Positions 11,515-26,529 of a DNA stretch of 64,000 nucleotides are shown here, in pieces (positions within the stretch are counted from its first letter, which is position 1; every line of letters begins with the position of its first letter). The translations under genes were made by a program, and so were the position numbers. Where the stretch lies: contig NC_051440.1 in assembly GCF_001649575.2 (NCBI RefSeq), positions 15,846,533 through 15,910,532 on the forward strand. The letters are read 5' to 3'. The notes below the pieces were generated by a model that did no database searches, was not told where the DNA came from, and saw only the letters and a program-made list of their open reading frames with translations. This stretch comes from Kryptolebias marmoratus (Eukaryota > Chordata > Actinopteri > Cyprinodontiformes > Rivulidae).

Positions 11515-11775
11515 CAGTTGTTGTGCAGCGGCCAGCCTTCACCTCATTTCCCCCTGCCCTTCTGGCTCTGCAGTGCCGTGAATTAGCCCTTGTGCCTGCG
11601 CCTGCACCAAGCAAGGTAGCGTGTTAATCCTTATGACATCACCATTGTGTCCAGGCTGTTCCATATAATGTGCTTATCAAAGGGCTTCTTTGAGTGTAAA
11701 CGCACTACGAAATTATCACGGGGAGGTGGCTGATAGGAAAGCTTTTATCTGCTGAGGAATATTTCTGCTCTTACA
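11515..11775. promoter_or_regulatory. Candidate conserved noncoding element
   Basis: A repeat-free, GC-balanced block with several GATA-type sites (GGCTGATAGG, CTTATCAAAG, TTTTATCTGC) and a CATCACCATTGTG stretch. Conservation is inferred only from composition and site density. Confidence 0.25.
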
Positions 11776-14449
11776 TAACATCTTAAGAGACTTTCTCTCC
11801 CATCGTGTTCCCTCTCCCCCTGCGGTGATACAGTCCTCACTTTAGGGGAATAAAAGCCTCTTTAGTTTGGTATCTGTGCCCCGTATGCCGTGGTCCAGCT
11901 CTAGGTTACAGTAATGTAGAAATCCTTCCTCTGTCTCCATTTCCCACCACATACTGAGAGCAGAGGCCTATAAGACAAGGAGACCGCAGTAATTCCCAGA
12001 CATATCTTGTTTAATCTCATGACCATTACACATTACAGCCTGCACTGATATCAGGATATGAGGCTGGCTTCATTTCCTTCCTTTAGCTCACTCCATTGTC
12101 TAGTTACTCAGTGGACAGGAAGAGCAGCAGGAGGGGGGGAAGCTCTCAACTTGACAGTCTGCATTACATTTGGATATTGTTCATTTGCAGCTGTCAGAAA
12201 CGCAACAAATTATATTACGTTTTCCTTTGCATCGTTTAAAGGTTTAAAGGAACCAACAGTAACTAGGTCCCTGAAAATTACGAAGTGTTTCAGGATATTT
12301 TTTTAGCAAGTCGGATACGTGCATACTGTGTAACTGAATCCATCAATCTACCATTAAGCTAAATGTTCCCCAGGCCACTAATTGTAACAAAGGTCCACAC
12401 CATGATCAAACTCCTCTCATGCTTTATTCATGTCATTAAACTCTGCATCCTCTTGACTCAAACATACCTCTGCTCATTCCAGCCAAAACGCTTCTGTTTA
12501 TCATCAATCAGCAGGCTTGTTAAGATGTTCAGCTGAAGATTATTCCAACTTGTTTTTGGTCAGGATGCAGAACTGGTCTTCCTCTTCTCACTCCTCAATG
12601 GTTTGTATATTTTTGCAGGTGTCGCCGTGCAGCAACACAATGCGACCCCCCGACAGTTGGTTAAATCCTCCCATTGTCTATTTTGCATAAAACTGTGTTT
12701 TGAATTGCCTGTCCAAACATCATACACACACTTGTCTCAAAATGTGTTAATTGCATTTCAGTGTGAGGAAATTATTAGATCCCTGCTTTGGTAAATTTTC
12801 TATTCTAGCAAATCAAAGAAGCCCATTTTCTCCTGAATGGGTTGAATGGGCCTTTTGCTCCTGCTCGTAAACATTTTTAATTGTGCATTTTTTTTTAACC
12901 TCATAAAAGAGATAAACTGAGATGAAGGTTCTGTGGAAACTCAAACTTGTTGAGCTTCCAAAATGTTTGAGTGGTAAATAACTTCACCTTTCTGTCACTT
13001 AACTATTAACCACAACACAAACTGTGATTTGGCGATGAAACGTTTTAATGCTATTGATTGACAGTTCTATCTGACAGCGTACGACCACAATAAACAAGGA
13101 CCTGTAACTCAAACACATCCAAAAAGTGATTTCTGCTAAATCTAAAACCCAGTAAACCAATACATAATTGTAAATTTATGTCTAAACCTATCTAAATAGA
13201 TTTCTAATTTAAAGCAGCCTGTTGATTTTACTGAATAATTGTTGTGCAGTTGCCAGATCCTTCAGAAAACTGTAATATATGACAGGAATAAGAATCCACT
13301 TTGTTCTGACATAAAACAAATAAAATAAAATCAGTGTGGCTCATATTTACAAACAGTTTTAAGAACGATGCGCAGTTTGTTACCGGTCTTTGAAATCGCT
13401 TCACTTTCTGTTTCTTCATTTTTTGCTGTCTGGTCACTGAATGGATCATTAGCTGTCAGGACCACTGAAACCATACCCCCCCAACCCTGAACTCTCATTC
13501 CTGCTGGCCTCTAAAATATTCATGAGGACAATTAGGAGTTCCGATAAGGCGAGTACGGAGGGCTGGGAGGGGTCGTGTGGCAGAGAGGGGCAGGATGTGC
13601 CAGCAGGACGTCTGTTCTGCAACACTCTATACCCTGACCACAAACCTGTCCTCATCAATCTGAGACACAGCAGCCTCCTTCTTTGCCCCCAGTCAGGCCG
13701 GGCAGCTAGGAGATGGTGGCACTGCGCCAGCAACCCGACCTGAACCCCTATCCCAGCAGGCTTTGCTCTCTCACCGCCTTTGGGTATGAGGGGCTGGCCG
13801 CACAGCTTGAACAAAGGGAGGAGGGGGGCACAAGGGCAAGCTGACTGTTGCCCGGTCTAACTCACAGAAGCTGCCGTGCACACAAGCACAACCCATTTCC
13901 AACTGCACAGCAAGGTCACTGAACAGAGACGGTTATGAGATTCTATAGCATAACTGGCGTCGCTGTTACTCATAACTAGATCAAACCAAACTAGGTCAGC
14001 ATACAGCCCATTTCATGTGGTTCACTCCACAAATCATGCCAGGTGTGTGGTTTGAGCTGAGCGTACAAAGTGACTCGTAATTGTTGCATGGCATTGTTAC
14101 AGCTCCTGCAGCACACTGAATCGTGATCTTTATGGTGATTAAAATGATGCTAAAAGAGGCATGTTAAAATGATCCTCTGTAAAAGTTTTACAAAAGGGAG
14201 ATTTGAAAGGATATTAGGGGAAACTGCATCGACGACGATCAACAAACAAAACATACAGCAAGTTTTCGGTGCTTATGTGAGGTTTGTTAAATTATTTCAG
14301 TGATAAGATTCAGATTTTTAATAACCTACTCATCAAACTGAACAACTTATATCGAAGTTATAGACCCTCAGAATCTTGACTTTTGTTTAATATTCTGCCA
14401 AAACCAAAACTAGTTTTGTAAAAAAAAAACTAAAAAAAAAACTGACAAT

Positions 14450-14735
14450 TAAAGGCCTAGCATTCCTTGAAGGAAATTTTAGCTCACTATGTGTAAACCA
14501 TCATAGAGATATACTCTTTTTTGTGTCGGCTAATGTCAATTTGCTGTTGTGGCCATCTCGGGTTAACCCCGAAGGTTATTCAGTTGTAGATGTTCGTCCA
14601 ATGATGACCCTCTGAGAGTTTCATTAAAATCCATCCAGTGGCTGATGAGATATTCAGCTAAACCTACAGACAAACATACACAGACACACTGCAAAAACAT
14701 TATCCTCTCGCCTTTGGCAGCAGGCGGTAACAAAG
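14450..14735 (-). repeat. Dispersed ~290-bp unit repeat, copy 2
   Basis: The inverse orientation shows CATTCCTTGAAGGAA, GGCTAATGTCAATTTGCTG, TGGCCATCTCGGGTT, CAGTTGTAGATGTTCGTCC, GAGAGTTTCATTAAAATCC and GATGAGATATTCAGCTAA. It ends in a GC-richer hairpin-like tail (TTATCCTCTCGCCTTTGGC). Confidence 0.8.
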
Positions 14736-17700
14736 CTAGCCTTTATGCAAGATAATAATTTGTTATTAAGTTAAAATTACAACTAATATGGCCTTTACTC
14801 ATCGGTGAGTAAACTAAAGTGTTTTCTCGATTCCATATTTTGCAATGAAGCACTCCTAATTATAAACCCTGGAGCATTAGCTTGTTACTGTCACTGGAAA
14901 CAAGAGGTTTATAAAGGAAAGTACCTCATGGCTCATGGTCTTTGTTGTTGTCGTTTCTTTTCATTGTAGGCTCTCTGAGAGATTCTCTGTTTGAAATGAG
15001 ACATACGCGATGTAGTTGAGAGGGTGGGGGGAGAAAAAAAAAGGCTCTGACGTCAATGAAGCATGACATGAGCCAAGCAAAAATCTTTTAGCAGTAACCT
15101 GGTAACAAGCATCATACACACACGCACGCACAAGTAGCACAGCGGGGACATAATAAAACAATGAGATGCACTGCGTGATGGACTCAAAATGCACAAAAAC
15201 TGAGTTTGGTTGTTGGTTCGGTAGAAAAAAAACTGAAGACAGAAAGATGCTGGTGATTAAAGTTAGATGTTAATACCCAAACTAATCAAACTTCAAGACT
15301 GTAAGATGGACCCAAACTGTTTTATTAAACTCTGGAAACTCAGATTGAAGGCTGGTGACCTTTTCCCCCTCTTTAAACCCAGAGGAAAAGGAGTCCTTGT
15401 CCTACTAAAAGGGGCATTTTGAAACCCAGAATGCTGCTCTAAAGAGGACCACTGGTGGCAAAAAAAAAAAAAATAAATAAAAATTCCTGAACAGACTGCA
15501 ATATCAGTGCAAGAACGTGTGGCTCTAATCCAAGCTGGGAGTTAATTAAATAAACTTGAGCATTTCCACAACCACATACAGGAGCACATTTTTTGTTTTT
15601 TTCACACACAAGATTAAAAAAAATGAAACTTCCCGGTGGAACTACATGTTGTAGACATTTATAAATTGGTATTCATGTCGTCAAAACAAACTTTTTTTTC
15701 CTATGTTTCACCGTAAATTTTGCTATTTTTATCTTGTCCACCTGCACAGTTCTGAGAAAACCCATCCTGATGCTGTATGAACAAACAAGAGGATTTGTTT
15801 TATCAATCAACAGAACCTAACGGAAGAGCTGCGACTGAAACAAGGGCCACGATGTGAAATGGATACTCTCAGACACCTGAGGACACGCAGGAAACAGGAA
15901 GTGGGCTTTTTTTTTTTATATCACAACATGCAGCCCAAAGAAGGAACAAGTAAAAAGATCCCGGGATCACTCTGCTGCTACATTCGAACCAGATCCTCTC
16001 AAGTGAAAACTGTTCGACGGGTTTTACATTCATGTGGCTACAAGTGACGATCCACCGGGACAGCACAGAATGATTACAAATACATGATAATAAACCCGTA
16101 CTTATCTATAAAAAATAAGTGTTTAAAAGATGACATCACGCTTGATCTGCAGTTCACAATGCAGCAGCTATAACATTTGTGAGATATTTAAATATAAACA
16201 TAGTCTTCTGCCAAGATTTCAAGTCTAAGCAAATGATGTATGTTCAAACTGAGTCCGTACTTTAAAAAAAAGTTTCTTTTTTATCTAAAGCTACAAATTT
16301 CTTTGCAGCTGCTGTGGCTCTGATTAAAATGGTTTCTAATCTTTCCTGACACAGAGTTTAAGATTCCAGAGCCTGGTCTTTTTTTTCTTTTTGTTGTTGT
16401 TTTTTGTACAGATTGTCTTTCTAACAAAACAGACTGAAGGGAGATCCCAGTTTAACACATTGACTGTTTTATTATGGATCCACACAGCTCTGGTACCTTC
16501 AAAAATACACAATAGGACATTTCCTGCGAGAGGTCTGGACGACAGCACCTGTTGTTCCATAGCTTGTACAATCAACCTTGAAAAAAAACTTTATACTATA
16601 AAAATAATCGCCCACTGCTGAAAAGAAGACAATATGCTTTGGCTTGTGTCTATGTGTGTGTTCTATATGTGTTTTATCCAATTTTCAACACCTTCTCTTA
16701 AAAAAACTTGTTGCTGAGAACAAATTAAACAAGCCCATACTATATGAATATATAAATAAATATTTTTTTTTCCTGTGCAAACACTGGGGTATGCTATCTT
16801 AATGTTTTTTCAATCAATCATACCCCAGAAATAATAATTTTACCCTATATTTACTTAAACAAATAATAATGAATATGAATTACATTGTGTTTCTATTGAC
16901 ATTTACCGCGGAACTCCAACTTGTGGAGAAATGGGATTGTATGCAAAAATAAATTTAATATAACTCCAATGAATCACTGCAGCCCAAAAGCACACATAAT
17001 TTTTTCAGTAATATTAAAAAATGGGTAGCTGGAAATTTTCATATATATTGAAAAAGCCCTGGAAAAAAAAATCAACATCAGCCCAATAAATCTATGTCAA
17101 CAGCGATGACATTTGATTTAGCTTAAAGGGGATATATCTCATCACCGCTGCTGTGAGCTCTGTGGTGAAACAAGGATGGTGACTGTGGAGAAGAGGAGAA
17201 GAAGTGAGGAAGGATGATACTCGTGAACAGCCAAAGTGGATATTAAGATTTATAGAAACCTGACATTAAGGGAGTTTAACCTGATGCTCTAATGGAATCT
17301 CCTGAACAGCGGCTGCACCGGAGGGACACACAAGTTTCATTCCCCTGTCCGGGCCGTCAAAAAGTTAAACTTTTCATTCTGACTTGAACTCATCTGCAAA
17401 TGCAATCTGCAGCTTCTTTTGCCGAATTTAGACGGTGGCTCAAAAAACACAAAGAGAAAAAATTGGCAATTTGGCCAATTGTTTCCTTGATGACAGTCAT
17501 CTAACAGAAAGCAGCACATGAATAAATGTTTTCGGAAGGGTTTTGGAATTCCATGTGCTTATTTAGCTGCTCGTGCACAATGAAAGCATGGTGTCATCTA
17601 CCTTAGACTCACCGTGTTTCATCAGCCGCCTATTCTAAGGCCCAGTTCACACGTCAACAATCTCCTGGAAACGCTAAGGATTTTCCAATGTTGACTGTAC

Positions 17701-19479
17701 AAACTTTTTTTCATTCATACAGTAGTGATGTGATCACAAGTTCTGTTTAGAAAAGACTGCAGAAGATGTTGAACCCACTGCAGTTTCCACACCGGGTCAG
17801 TAGCTGACACGGTGATGTTTACGTTTCACCAACACGGGCATGAGCGCAGACACTTCAGTCCTGAGCAGGAGAACACTTACATCCAACATGCTGAATAGAC
17901 GAACATTCGTTTGGACTGACAAAAAGGTCGGGTTGCTAACCTTACTTTAAATTACAAACCTAAAAAGACTCAGAAAATATAGATTATTTACTGACTGTAT
18001 TCGTAGTGTGCATGCACGAACACAGATACAATGTCTGGAGTTTCGAAAAACATCCCCTCTGAGACCTGGATTTAAAAAGTTTTGCCGTCAGAGAATCTGT
18101 TGTCGTGTAGCCGATCGGACCGAAACGCAACAGAATCGTTCTGATGTCACCTATTAGCAGCGAGGCATAAATTGGGCCTAAAGCTCTACCAATGACAGAT
18201 CACTTTTTTTTGACAAATACAGGATATAAAGGACCTAAAGTGCAAACCATAAACAAAAACATAAAAAGCTAACTGGTGTAAATGAGTGCACGTATCCACA
18301 GGTCAAAGGTCAATGTGGGGATGATGAGAACAAATAAAAGGATGAGAAACTTTAAAAACTTTAATAAATATTAGTTTGCCTAATCTTCGCCTCTAAAGAA
18401 GCATTTGGCTTCACGGGTTTGTGGGGAGTTTGGTGTTTCCAGAAAATGACGACATGTTTCAGTGGAAGTGATGTCAGTTTTACTTTTGGCAGCTATGTCA
18501 GTTTCTTCCTCAGAAATAGACAACCAAGATACAAAAAAAACACCTGCAACGACTCTGTCTGAAGCTACAAAACCAAGACGAGAAGCAAATACCTCACACT
18601 TCAAACATGAACTAGCTTAGCATATATAGTTTAAATCAATTTATTTAATAAGTCACTTGATGATTAGGGTAAATATGGCATCTTGCGAAGGCACTATGTT
18701 TAAACTGATAAAAACTTGTAAAAATGTTAAATAAATTAATTTAGCTGAAGTAGAAAAATATGATGCGTCAATAAAAAAAGAAAACAAAATCTGAAATCTT
18801 AGATTTTCCTGTTCTTTTAAGCCATTTTCTCAAAGTGCCAAATAGAAAGAGTAGTCTGTGATAGAATATATAACACGTTTCGATCATTTTCGGATTTCAT
18901 TAACATATTTTTAAACTGTTGCATATAACTAGTGAGGTTGTTGACAGGTGCTGGTAATTTTCTTGCAGAGATTTGTACATTAACAAGTTATCTAAAACTA
19001 CTAAAGAAGAAATAAATTATGAATGATCCGTCTCTTGTGCTCGCATTCATTTTACCAACATTTTTTTAATAATCAAAGGTTTGTGTTCGTGTACACTAAC
19101 CTAAAAGGACTTCAGAGTTGACTGATCTATTAAAATTTTGCAACGCTGAAACTCTTTTATCCCATACGTATTTGATGAGATATTCTGCTAACGGAGAAAG
19201 AGAATAAATTAATACGCAAACCCTGCATGCAACAACAATAGGGGATGCCAAAACCTAAAACAAATGAAGTAATGTCATAATTGATCAGCTGCGATCTGAT
19301 GTGCCTGTTTTTTTCTTATCAAATCATACCTGAGAACAGTTAGTTTTGTTAGAAAACATCAAGCTGCTTACTTCATTATTTAAAAGAAACGTGCAAGTTT
19401 AGAGTGTTTTCTGTTTTTTTTATGGGGTGTTTTTTTCTGCTTTGCTCTTAAATCTCTTTCTCCAACCCCCACTCAGCTC

Positions 19480-19860
19480 GCTCCCGAGCCTCCATTTCCA
19501 GTGGGCACGAGGATAATTGATCAATCATGCTAATTGAAGAGTCTGGACAGCTAGACCACCATAGCAGATGTGCCAATTTGCATTCATTAAGATTGAAATG
19601 AGCCCTAATCACTGCTCAGCCTTTGATTGACGAACATAAATATCTCCTGTCTGAAACTCATGAAGCCTCCAGCTTTTCAACAGATTCATTCCGTCACCGA
19701 TAATAATGTTTATTTTTCCCGGAGCCGTTTGTTACCTAAACCTCGGAAATGCAGCGTCTCATCTAAGGCGCTGGTTTTGTTGTTTTCTTTCTCCACATCA
19801 TTTAAAAATATGATGCGGGAAGTGGATTGATTCACATGACAACACGAGGCCTGGCATTCA
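19480..19860. promoter_or_regulatory. Candidate conserved noncoding element rich in homeobox and POU sites
   Basis: The block holds two TAATTGA/CTAATTG half sites around TGATCAATCATGC (19514-19536), a perfect POU octamer ATTTGCAT (19576-19583), TTTGATTGAC near 19,621 and GATAATAATG near 19,700. It lacks repeats and homopolymers, unlike its flanks. This is the most enhancer-like sequence in the introns, but alignment is needed. Confidence 0.35.
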
Positions 19861-20707
19861 ATAACGGTCAGCATTTCCATATCTTATTAATACAGCTCCA
19901 TTTCAAACAAAAGTTAGTTGTGACAATAAAATCAAACCTGATGAAAATAATCTGATAATTTTATGCTCATTTCCTCTCACTGTAGCAGTCCTGTGAGACA
20001 GGGGAGCGCCCTTTCATAAAAGCAGAAGAAGAAACTCTTTTTTTTTTTTTTCTTTTCTTTTTTTTCCTGAGTCAAATGAACAAAAGCCCACCCCTCTTTA
20101 TTATGAAAATGATAAGCAGAATTTCCCTATGAATGACCTCGGGATGTTTACTCCCACAAATCAACAGGGTAAAAGCATAAAGGAGAGCAGCGAAATGTCA
20201 AATCTTAGCATATGGAACAGTCCGGGTATTCAAAAAGCATTCAGAAAATTGGGTTCAAACCCTTTTTGAAGCCGAAATTGTAAAAGGTTACAATTAAGCG
20301 TCACCTTAATGTTGATCCCATGTGTCTGCAAACTGGATTAATCTTAACCCGAATGATGCACCTTAATTCCACTGAACCGCTCAAAGAGAGGACAGAAAGA
20401 TGCCAAACGGTGCTTATGAAGTTGCTGCTTTGTTTCCGCGTCTCTCCTGGAGACACAGGGGTCCCTCTGTGCACAGCAGAACAGTGCGAGGATATAGTGG
20501 AGCATGAGCAAAATCTCATTAGTCCCAAGCAGAAAGAGGAGTAAGACTAAATATTATTAGATTATTCTAATGGCTAACAGCAGCGTTTTCATTTGGTGGC
20601 ATAAACAGAATTCAACAAGTAATACAACAGAGAAAGAGGCCATAAAACTTTCACTCCTTAGTATTAAATATCACACGTATACTTGCTAAGTATTGAAGAC
20701 TGAAGGC

Positions 20708-21288
20708 ACCTCAAAGGTCCAGGTGTTTTGACGAGGGGTTCTGTGGAAAGGCTGTGAGAAATTAATATTTTACCTGTTGTGGATAGCTCTTTGAATGAGC
20801 TCAGTTTAAAGAAAGTTCTGTTTTCACCAGACTGATGAGCTAAAGGCTAGTGTGAGCAGGGCCGAAACCAAGGTGGACGGCTGCTATTTTAAAACATCTT
20901 CAGTCTCAAAGATTTTGTTTCGCTTTATGCAAAAACTAGTTCATAAACCTCTCCAGCACCATCAATTTTGCATTACGTGGATATTTACATATCATTCTAC
21001 GGTTATTAACATGCACTAGTAGAGGCAGCAGCAGTTAGCTGTAGCACTTTTTATAGGAATATCATCATTTTTCTGCTGGAATAATCATGTAATGCAAAGT
21101 CCCAAAACAGCATTTGTACAAACTGCTAGACAATATTTTTGACTAGCTGCTAGCTCATCTGTTTGGTCCAATTTAAACTTTATTCCATAACACTGAGATT
21201 TCTTTTAAGAACAATCTACAACAGGTACGATAATACTAATTATTCAAAACCCCTTTTCAAAACAACTGAACTGACTAAAATTCATTTT
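20708..21288. mobile_element. Foldback element copy
   Basis: The left arm has GAGGGGTTCTGTGGAAAGGC, ACCTGTTGTGGATAGCTC and GATGAGCTAAAGGCTAGTGT. The right arm carries the inverse: GACTAGCTGCTAGCTCATCT, CAATCTACAACAGGTACG and CAAAACCCCTTTTC. The terminal TTAA is degenerate. No frame of note lies inside. Confidence 0.7.
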
Positions 21289-22317
21289 CCATCATAGCCC
21301 ATCCTTTGCCTGGTGCGTTGGTAAGGTTAACCCATGCAGAGACGCACAACCTCGCTCACCTAACCCACGGGAGAAAAACCAGAACCTACGGCTCGGCTTT
21401 GGACTGCGAGCCAAGTTTGAGACAAAGTCCACGGCCCTCCGCTGGGCTAACATACTGTGGCCAAGGCACGCATCCATCTGTGGAAAACATGCAGACCGTT
21501 CTCCCACACTGCACAGCTCAGCCTTTATCTACAGATGGTACTACTGAGCAGGAATGTGACCTTTGATTTAGATTCTCGAATGGACAGCGCTTCGCCAGCG
21601 AGAAAAGTGCGAGAGGACTTGTCTTCGCATCGCAAACTGGACAACACGAGCAGAAGGCTGCTTGCAGGGATCCGACTAGTTTAACGCAATTTAAAAATTT
21701 AGATAAGTGTCCACTGTAAGTGACCCCATGTGAGACCCATTTTATAGGACAAACAAGGAAAGGGGGGATTGTTCCCACCGTGACACGCGCTTCAGTCGTA
21801 GAGAAACACAAAGACTGAAAAAGCTCAACATAACAGACATGTGTTGTTAGTTTCTTTTCTTTTTTAAAGATGATCAGTAGCTACTGCAGCTTATAAACGA
21901 CCTGAGTGAATAGTAAAAATGTCTGCGGATGCTGGTGGCTTCAGGTCTGCTGTGTTTCTCCAGCGTGACCTCGTATCCATCACGCAGAGACGAGTAATGC
22001 CTGGTTTTCAAAAGATGCTGGCAGACTGAGCTGGGGACAACAGTGACCAGTTCTCTCTTTTTTGTCGAAAAGGGGTAGCTTCTTCTTCGAGAGCAGCCTG
22101 TAGTGACGAATGGAAAAATCAACTTGGAGTCGCTGATGCAACACCATGTGGTGCCCAGAACCATACAGCAGAGGACCACACGCAAAGGTTTGGCATGGAT
22201 TTTACAAAGAGAAAGGCAGCCTCATTTTTTTTAAAAGGCTTAGAATTAAAGAGTTTTATTATCACAAGATCTGCTTTTAAAACTTTGCTTATAACTACTT
22301 GAGTCAACTTTATCTGT

Positions 22318-22605
22318 CTGTTAGCAAAATAACTCATGAACCCTCAGACAAATTTTAACAAAGCTCTCAGAAAGTAAGAATTGGACGTACATCTACAGCT
22401 GATTAAACTTTGGAGTCAAACAGATTCAAGATGGGTGCCACAGCTAATAGACATTAGAAAACACAAAAAATGGCTATAACTCAGTCAGTTTTACAGATAT
22501 TGAGCTAAAATGTGGTTTACGTAAGCTTTCACGTGATTAAAACTGAATAAAAAGCAGTGATCGATATGTGTTCTTTCAAGGAATCCTGCTTTCATTCTTC
22601 TTTTT
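22318..22605 (+). repeat. Dispersed ~290-bp unit repeat, copy 3
   Basis: It contains CTGTTAGCAAAATAACTCATGAACC, CTCAGAAAGTAAGAATTGGA, GTACATCTACAGCTGATTAA, TGGCTATAACTCAGTCAG and TTACAGATATTGAGCTAAAAT, then TTCTTTCAAGGAATCC. Confidence 0.8.
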
Positions 22606-24531
22606 CTAAGGCCAAAAGTGGCATGAAGGGTTGAACCAACCTGTTGCTGTTACGCCTCCGAGGAAGGTAGTGACAGAGCTGCAACATGTTACGCTGTATA
22701 ACGAAAGGGTAAGCCAGGATCGCAGACGATCAGCTGGCCACGAGATTTAAAATGGGGATCATTCGACACGCAGTTCATGTGTAGTGCTCTGCTTCAATCA
22801 GCTGAATTATACACCAAGCTTTCCGTAGTTTTGCTTCATTTATGAAAGCACTCGTCTTGGCCAAACGTGGCCGACTCAGTTTGTGATTTATAAAGGCAGC
22901 TGAAAGACAAGCTCTCTTTGAGGCCATATTGCAGAACTGTTTTGATAAAAGGCCATTTGAGGTACGCTTGAATAATTATCTTGCTGTAGAAGCCATTCTC
23001 TTTTGCCTTTCAGCTGTTTGTTTGTTTTTTCCCCCAAACACTATGATGTTTCTAGAACTTCCTGCTAGTAAGTAAACTTTTGATTCCTTCTACAAGTGAA
23101 AAGTTCAGATGTCATCAAGTGCAATGCAAGTCCAAAACATGACTGATTCACCACCATGTCCTGGAATAACACTGCTAATTGTGGACCAAAATTCTATTCT
23201 AAAAGGAAAAGTCAAATATGCACTGTGTGCACGTACATAAACAGGGAATATAAATATTTGCAAGAGAATCAGGAACACTTCACTTTGCAGAACATGTTAT
23301 AAAACAGCTTAAGGAATGACCTGGGTGATAGGCAATAAATAACTCTTATCACTCTGAACGTCAGCAAGTCTCGTTTGAAGTAAGAAAGCTTCCAGAGTCG
23401 CAGCAAAAACAAGTTTGTGGTCACTGTTATGTAAGGAATGTGTCCATGTATCTTTTATGCAGGTGAGCCCCTGCTCTGCTTTGAGGGCCCCTGATGGAGG
23501 AGTTACTGCACGAGGATGCCAGAACACTCTTCTGCAGCTCCGCCAAGCAGGTAATTCACAAGCAGAAGCAGCATAAATAAAAGATAATGGGCTGCAGCTG
23601 ACTCCTTTATGCTGCATGCAATTTCACTAATTCCTCCAAGTGAAAGTCTTTTCAAAGGAACAGATTCTTGACTCCCCCCCCCCCCAATCCCACCCATCTT
23701 AAACTCTTAAACTCTCTTAATTGTGCAGCAGCAATAAAAAAAACGGCACGTGTAGTGGGCAGGTGGCAGTAAAAACAGGGATGGAGCAGTTTGCTTGGTC
23801 TAATCGAAAGTATCTTGCTCTATAATCTAAGTGCATCTGAAATAATAGCAATAAAGATTAATGGGTAATTTCATGCTTAGTGTGAGGATTTCTTCAATAG
23901 GCATTACCATACATTGTGTGTGCTTTCATGTAGTCAGAATGAAGACATCGGCCCCTTGAAGCGGAGCTTGAATGAGGCGAGAAACCACACATGTGCCAGT
24001 GCAAGATGTTTGGAACAGGATGCACTCATAATCGTTCTTGTTCACTTCGGATTTTTACACTTTTGGCTGACAAATTGTACGCTAGCAGAACAAGTGGCTC
24101 GCGCTTCCGCTGTAGCTGCTGGGCAACCAGGAGCATCACAGACTCGCAGTGTGTTGGAGTGTTGCAGAATGTTCCCTGAACTGAAAATACTGCAGCGCCA
24201 ACTGTGCAGAAGTCAGACTCCTGTTCCCGAAAAAGTAGGATATCTATGGGAAACACCGGTGGTCAGCTCTGTTGGTCAGCACTGACTGCGTGCATGCTTG
24301 TGCAGATAGGTTTTTCACGTCAGTTGGTGCACACAAGAGCAGCTGAACTTATCAGGGAGAGCAGACCTCCTGTGCCCTATCTGCATGGAGACTAGAAGGA
24401 AATTGTTACTTTTTCCTTTCTTGTGCATCCACTCCTGCAGTATTTACAAAGCAAGCTGGCTGTTGTTGCAGAAATAAGTGCATTTTATAGTCAGATTCCA
24501 GCACTAAAATAATTAATGTAGCTTAAACTTA

Positions 24532-24837
<306 letters not shown>

Positions 24838-25439
24838 TCATGGAAGAAAACGGTTTGGCTAATTGAAACGGAGAATCAAAGTCAAGTGAACCAAAGAGAC
24901 AAAAGTACATGTGCGTAAGATTTGTGCAGTTGTAAAAACTCATTCGGCACTTCTTAATAACAGAGGTCTTAGGGAGTAGAAGAAGGTGTTTATTTAGGTA
25001 AATTACGACCAGCACAAAAAAAAACCTGATTGATACATTTGAATGGATCATTTAAAAATAATCTTAAAAAGCACCAAAGGCACAAAAGAATATATAAAAG
25101 ACCGGCAGCTGTCTGTGTGATATTATTGTTTGCTATATTGCTGATTATATATATATATAAATTTTTAATAAATATGTAAACCTCATACAAATGTGATAGC
25201 TGACCAAGCTGAAGCTAATTTAAAATATTTTATACATAATTAGCAAATGCAGAGCACAATACGTACTTGTTTTTTTTTATCTAGGATTTATAAATGATTG
25301 TAAATGAAGCACCAAAGTAGATTATAAGGAAATACTTCAAAAATGTCACAAACTATAGTGGGGGATGGTTACATTTATGATGTCGCTGTGAATACGGAGG
25401 CAGAAAACAACTCTCCTGTCTTTTATTGTGATTGTAATA

Positions 25440-25760
25440 ACACACTGCATGTCTGAAACGTCTAGTTATCGGGCCAGAGGTCAGGGGAAGAGGCACTATC
25501 AGCGAGCTGAGTCAGAGCTTTGGCAGGATCAGGGGTCCATACATTATTGTAGCCCCTGACTCCATGTACGGAAAGCTATCACCGTGGAGCAGCATAAAGC
25601 CATGTAACGTGAGCCCTCAGATGGGACTGTGGGTCATACATCACTCCAGCGGTAACGCAACCCCTCTCTGCAAAGTGACTTTCTGTCCCGTATCACTGCA
25701 GCTCTGTCTCTGTGGTTGCCTCGCACCCGTTCACGCGTAATCACGTTACAGCGCCTCTTT
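25440..25760. promoter_or_regulatory. Candidate conserved element with MAF/AP-1 site
   Basis: A GC-balanced, repeat-free block containing GCTGAGTCAG (25506-25515), which matches a half MAF-recognition/AP-1 element, within otherwise AT-rich intron sequence. Confidence 0.25.
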
Positions 25761-26529
25761 AACGGTAATGCTACATTTATTTCTCAAACCGACAACACAA
25801 GTTATGAAGCGTTTGCAAAAAATGCGTATAAACGCTGTATAAGGTTAGATTTGAAATTTTCCTGAGCGTAACTGGCAACTTTCTCGATGTGTAGACTGCA
25901 AGTGAGCAAAGAAAAAGTGTGTGGGTCTGAGTGCTCTTTCAGACTTAGCGACCTACTAAACGAGGAGTTGAGCAGATGAGCTGGCTTTGTTCAACTGTAA
26001 TTGGTCACAGCTTGCAGCTATACCCTCATTTTGACGAGTATGAGACTGTATAATCCTATGTGCTGCATAGTGTGTGCAGCCGCACATGCTGTGGGGTCAA
26101 TCTAGCTGTGATAAATGAATTTATAATTTTCCACACTACAGGTAATTACAAAAGACCATAATGCCTGCTTTGGACATGGAAGACGCTGCCCTTGTACAGT
26201 TTTCTATTCAATGCACCAATGTGACGAAACAAATTCAAAAGGGCTATGTTTTTCCCCCCTCAGAATTAGGCATTTTATTTTGATAATTTTCCCAGGAAGA
26301 AACACAGCATGGGGGGTATTCAAGAGGATATGCGTGAGTACTCAGTGGACTGTCTCTATCCACTTACTGCACTCGCTGCTCTCACCAGATTCTAGTTTCC
26401 TCTGAGTAAAACCCAGAGTTGCCCACTCGCTCCTACACCTGCTTGCAATTTTGTTTGTTTGCCTAACCAACTGGAAACCATGGACTGCCATGAGGGGAAA
26501 CGATTAACAAATTGTATGCTCTTTAGTAG

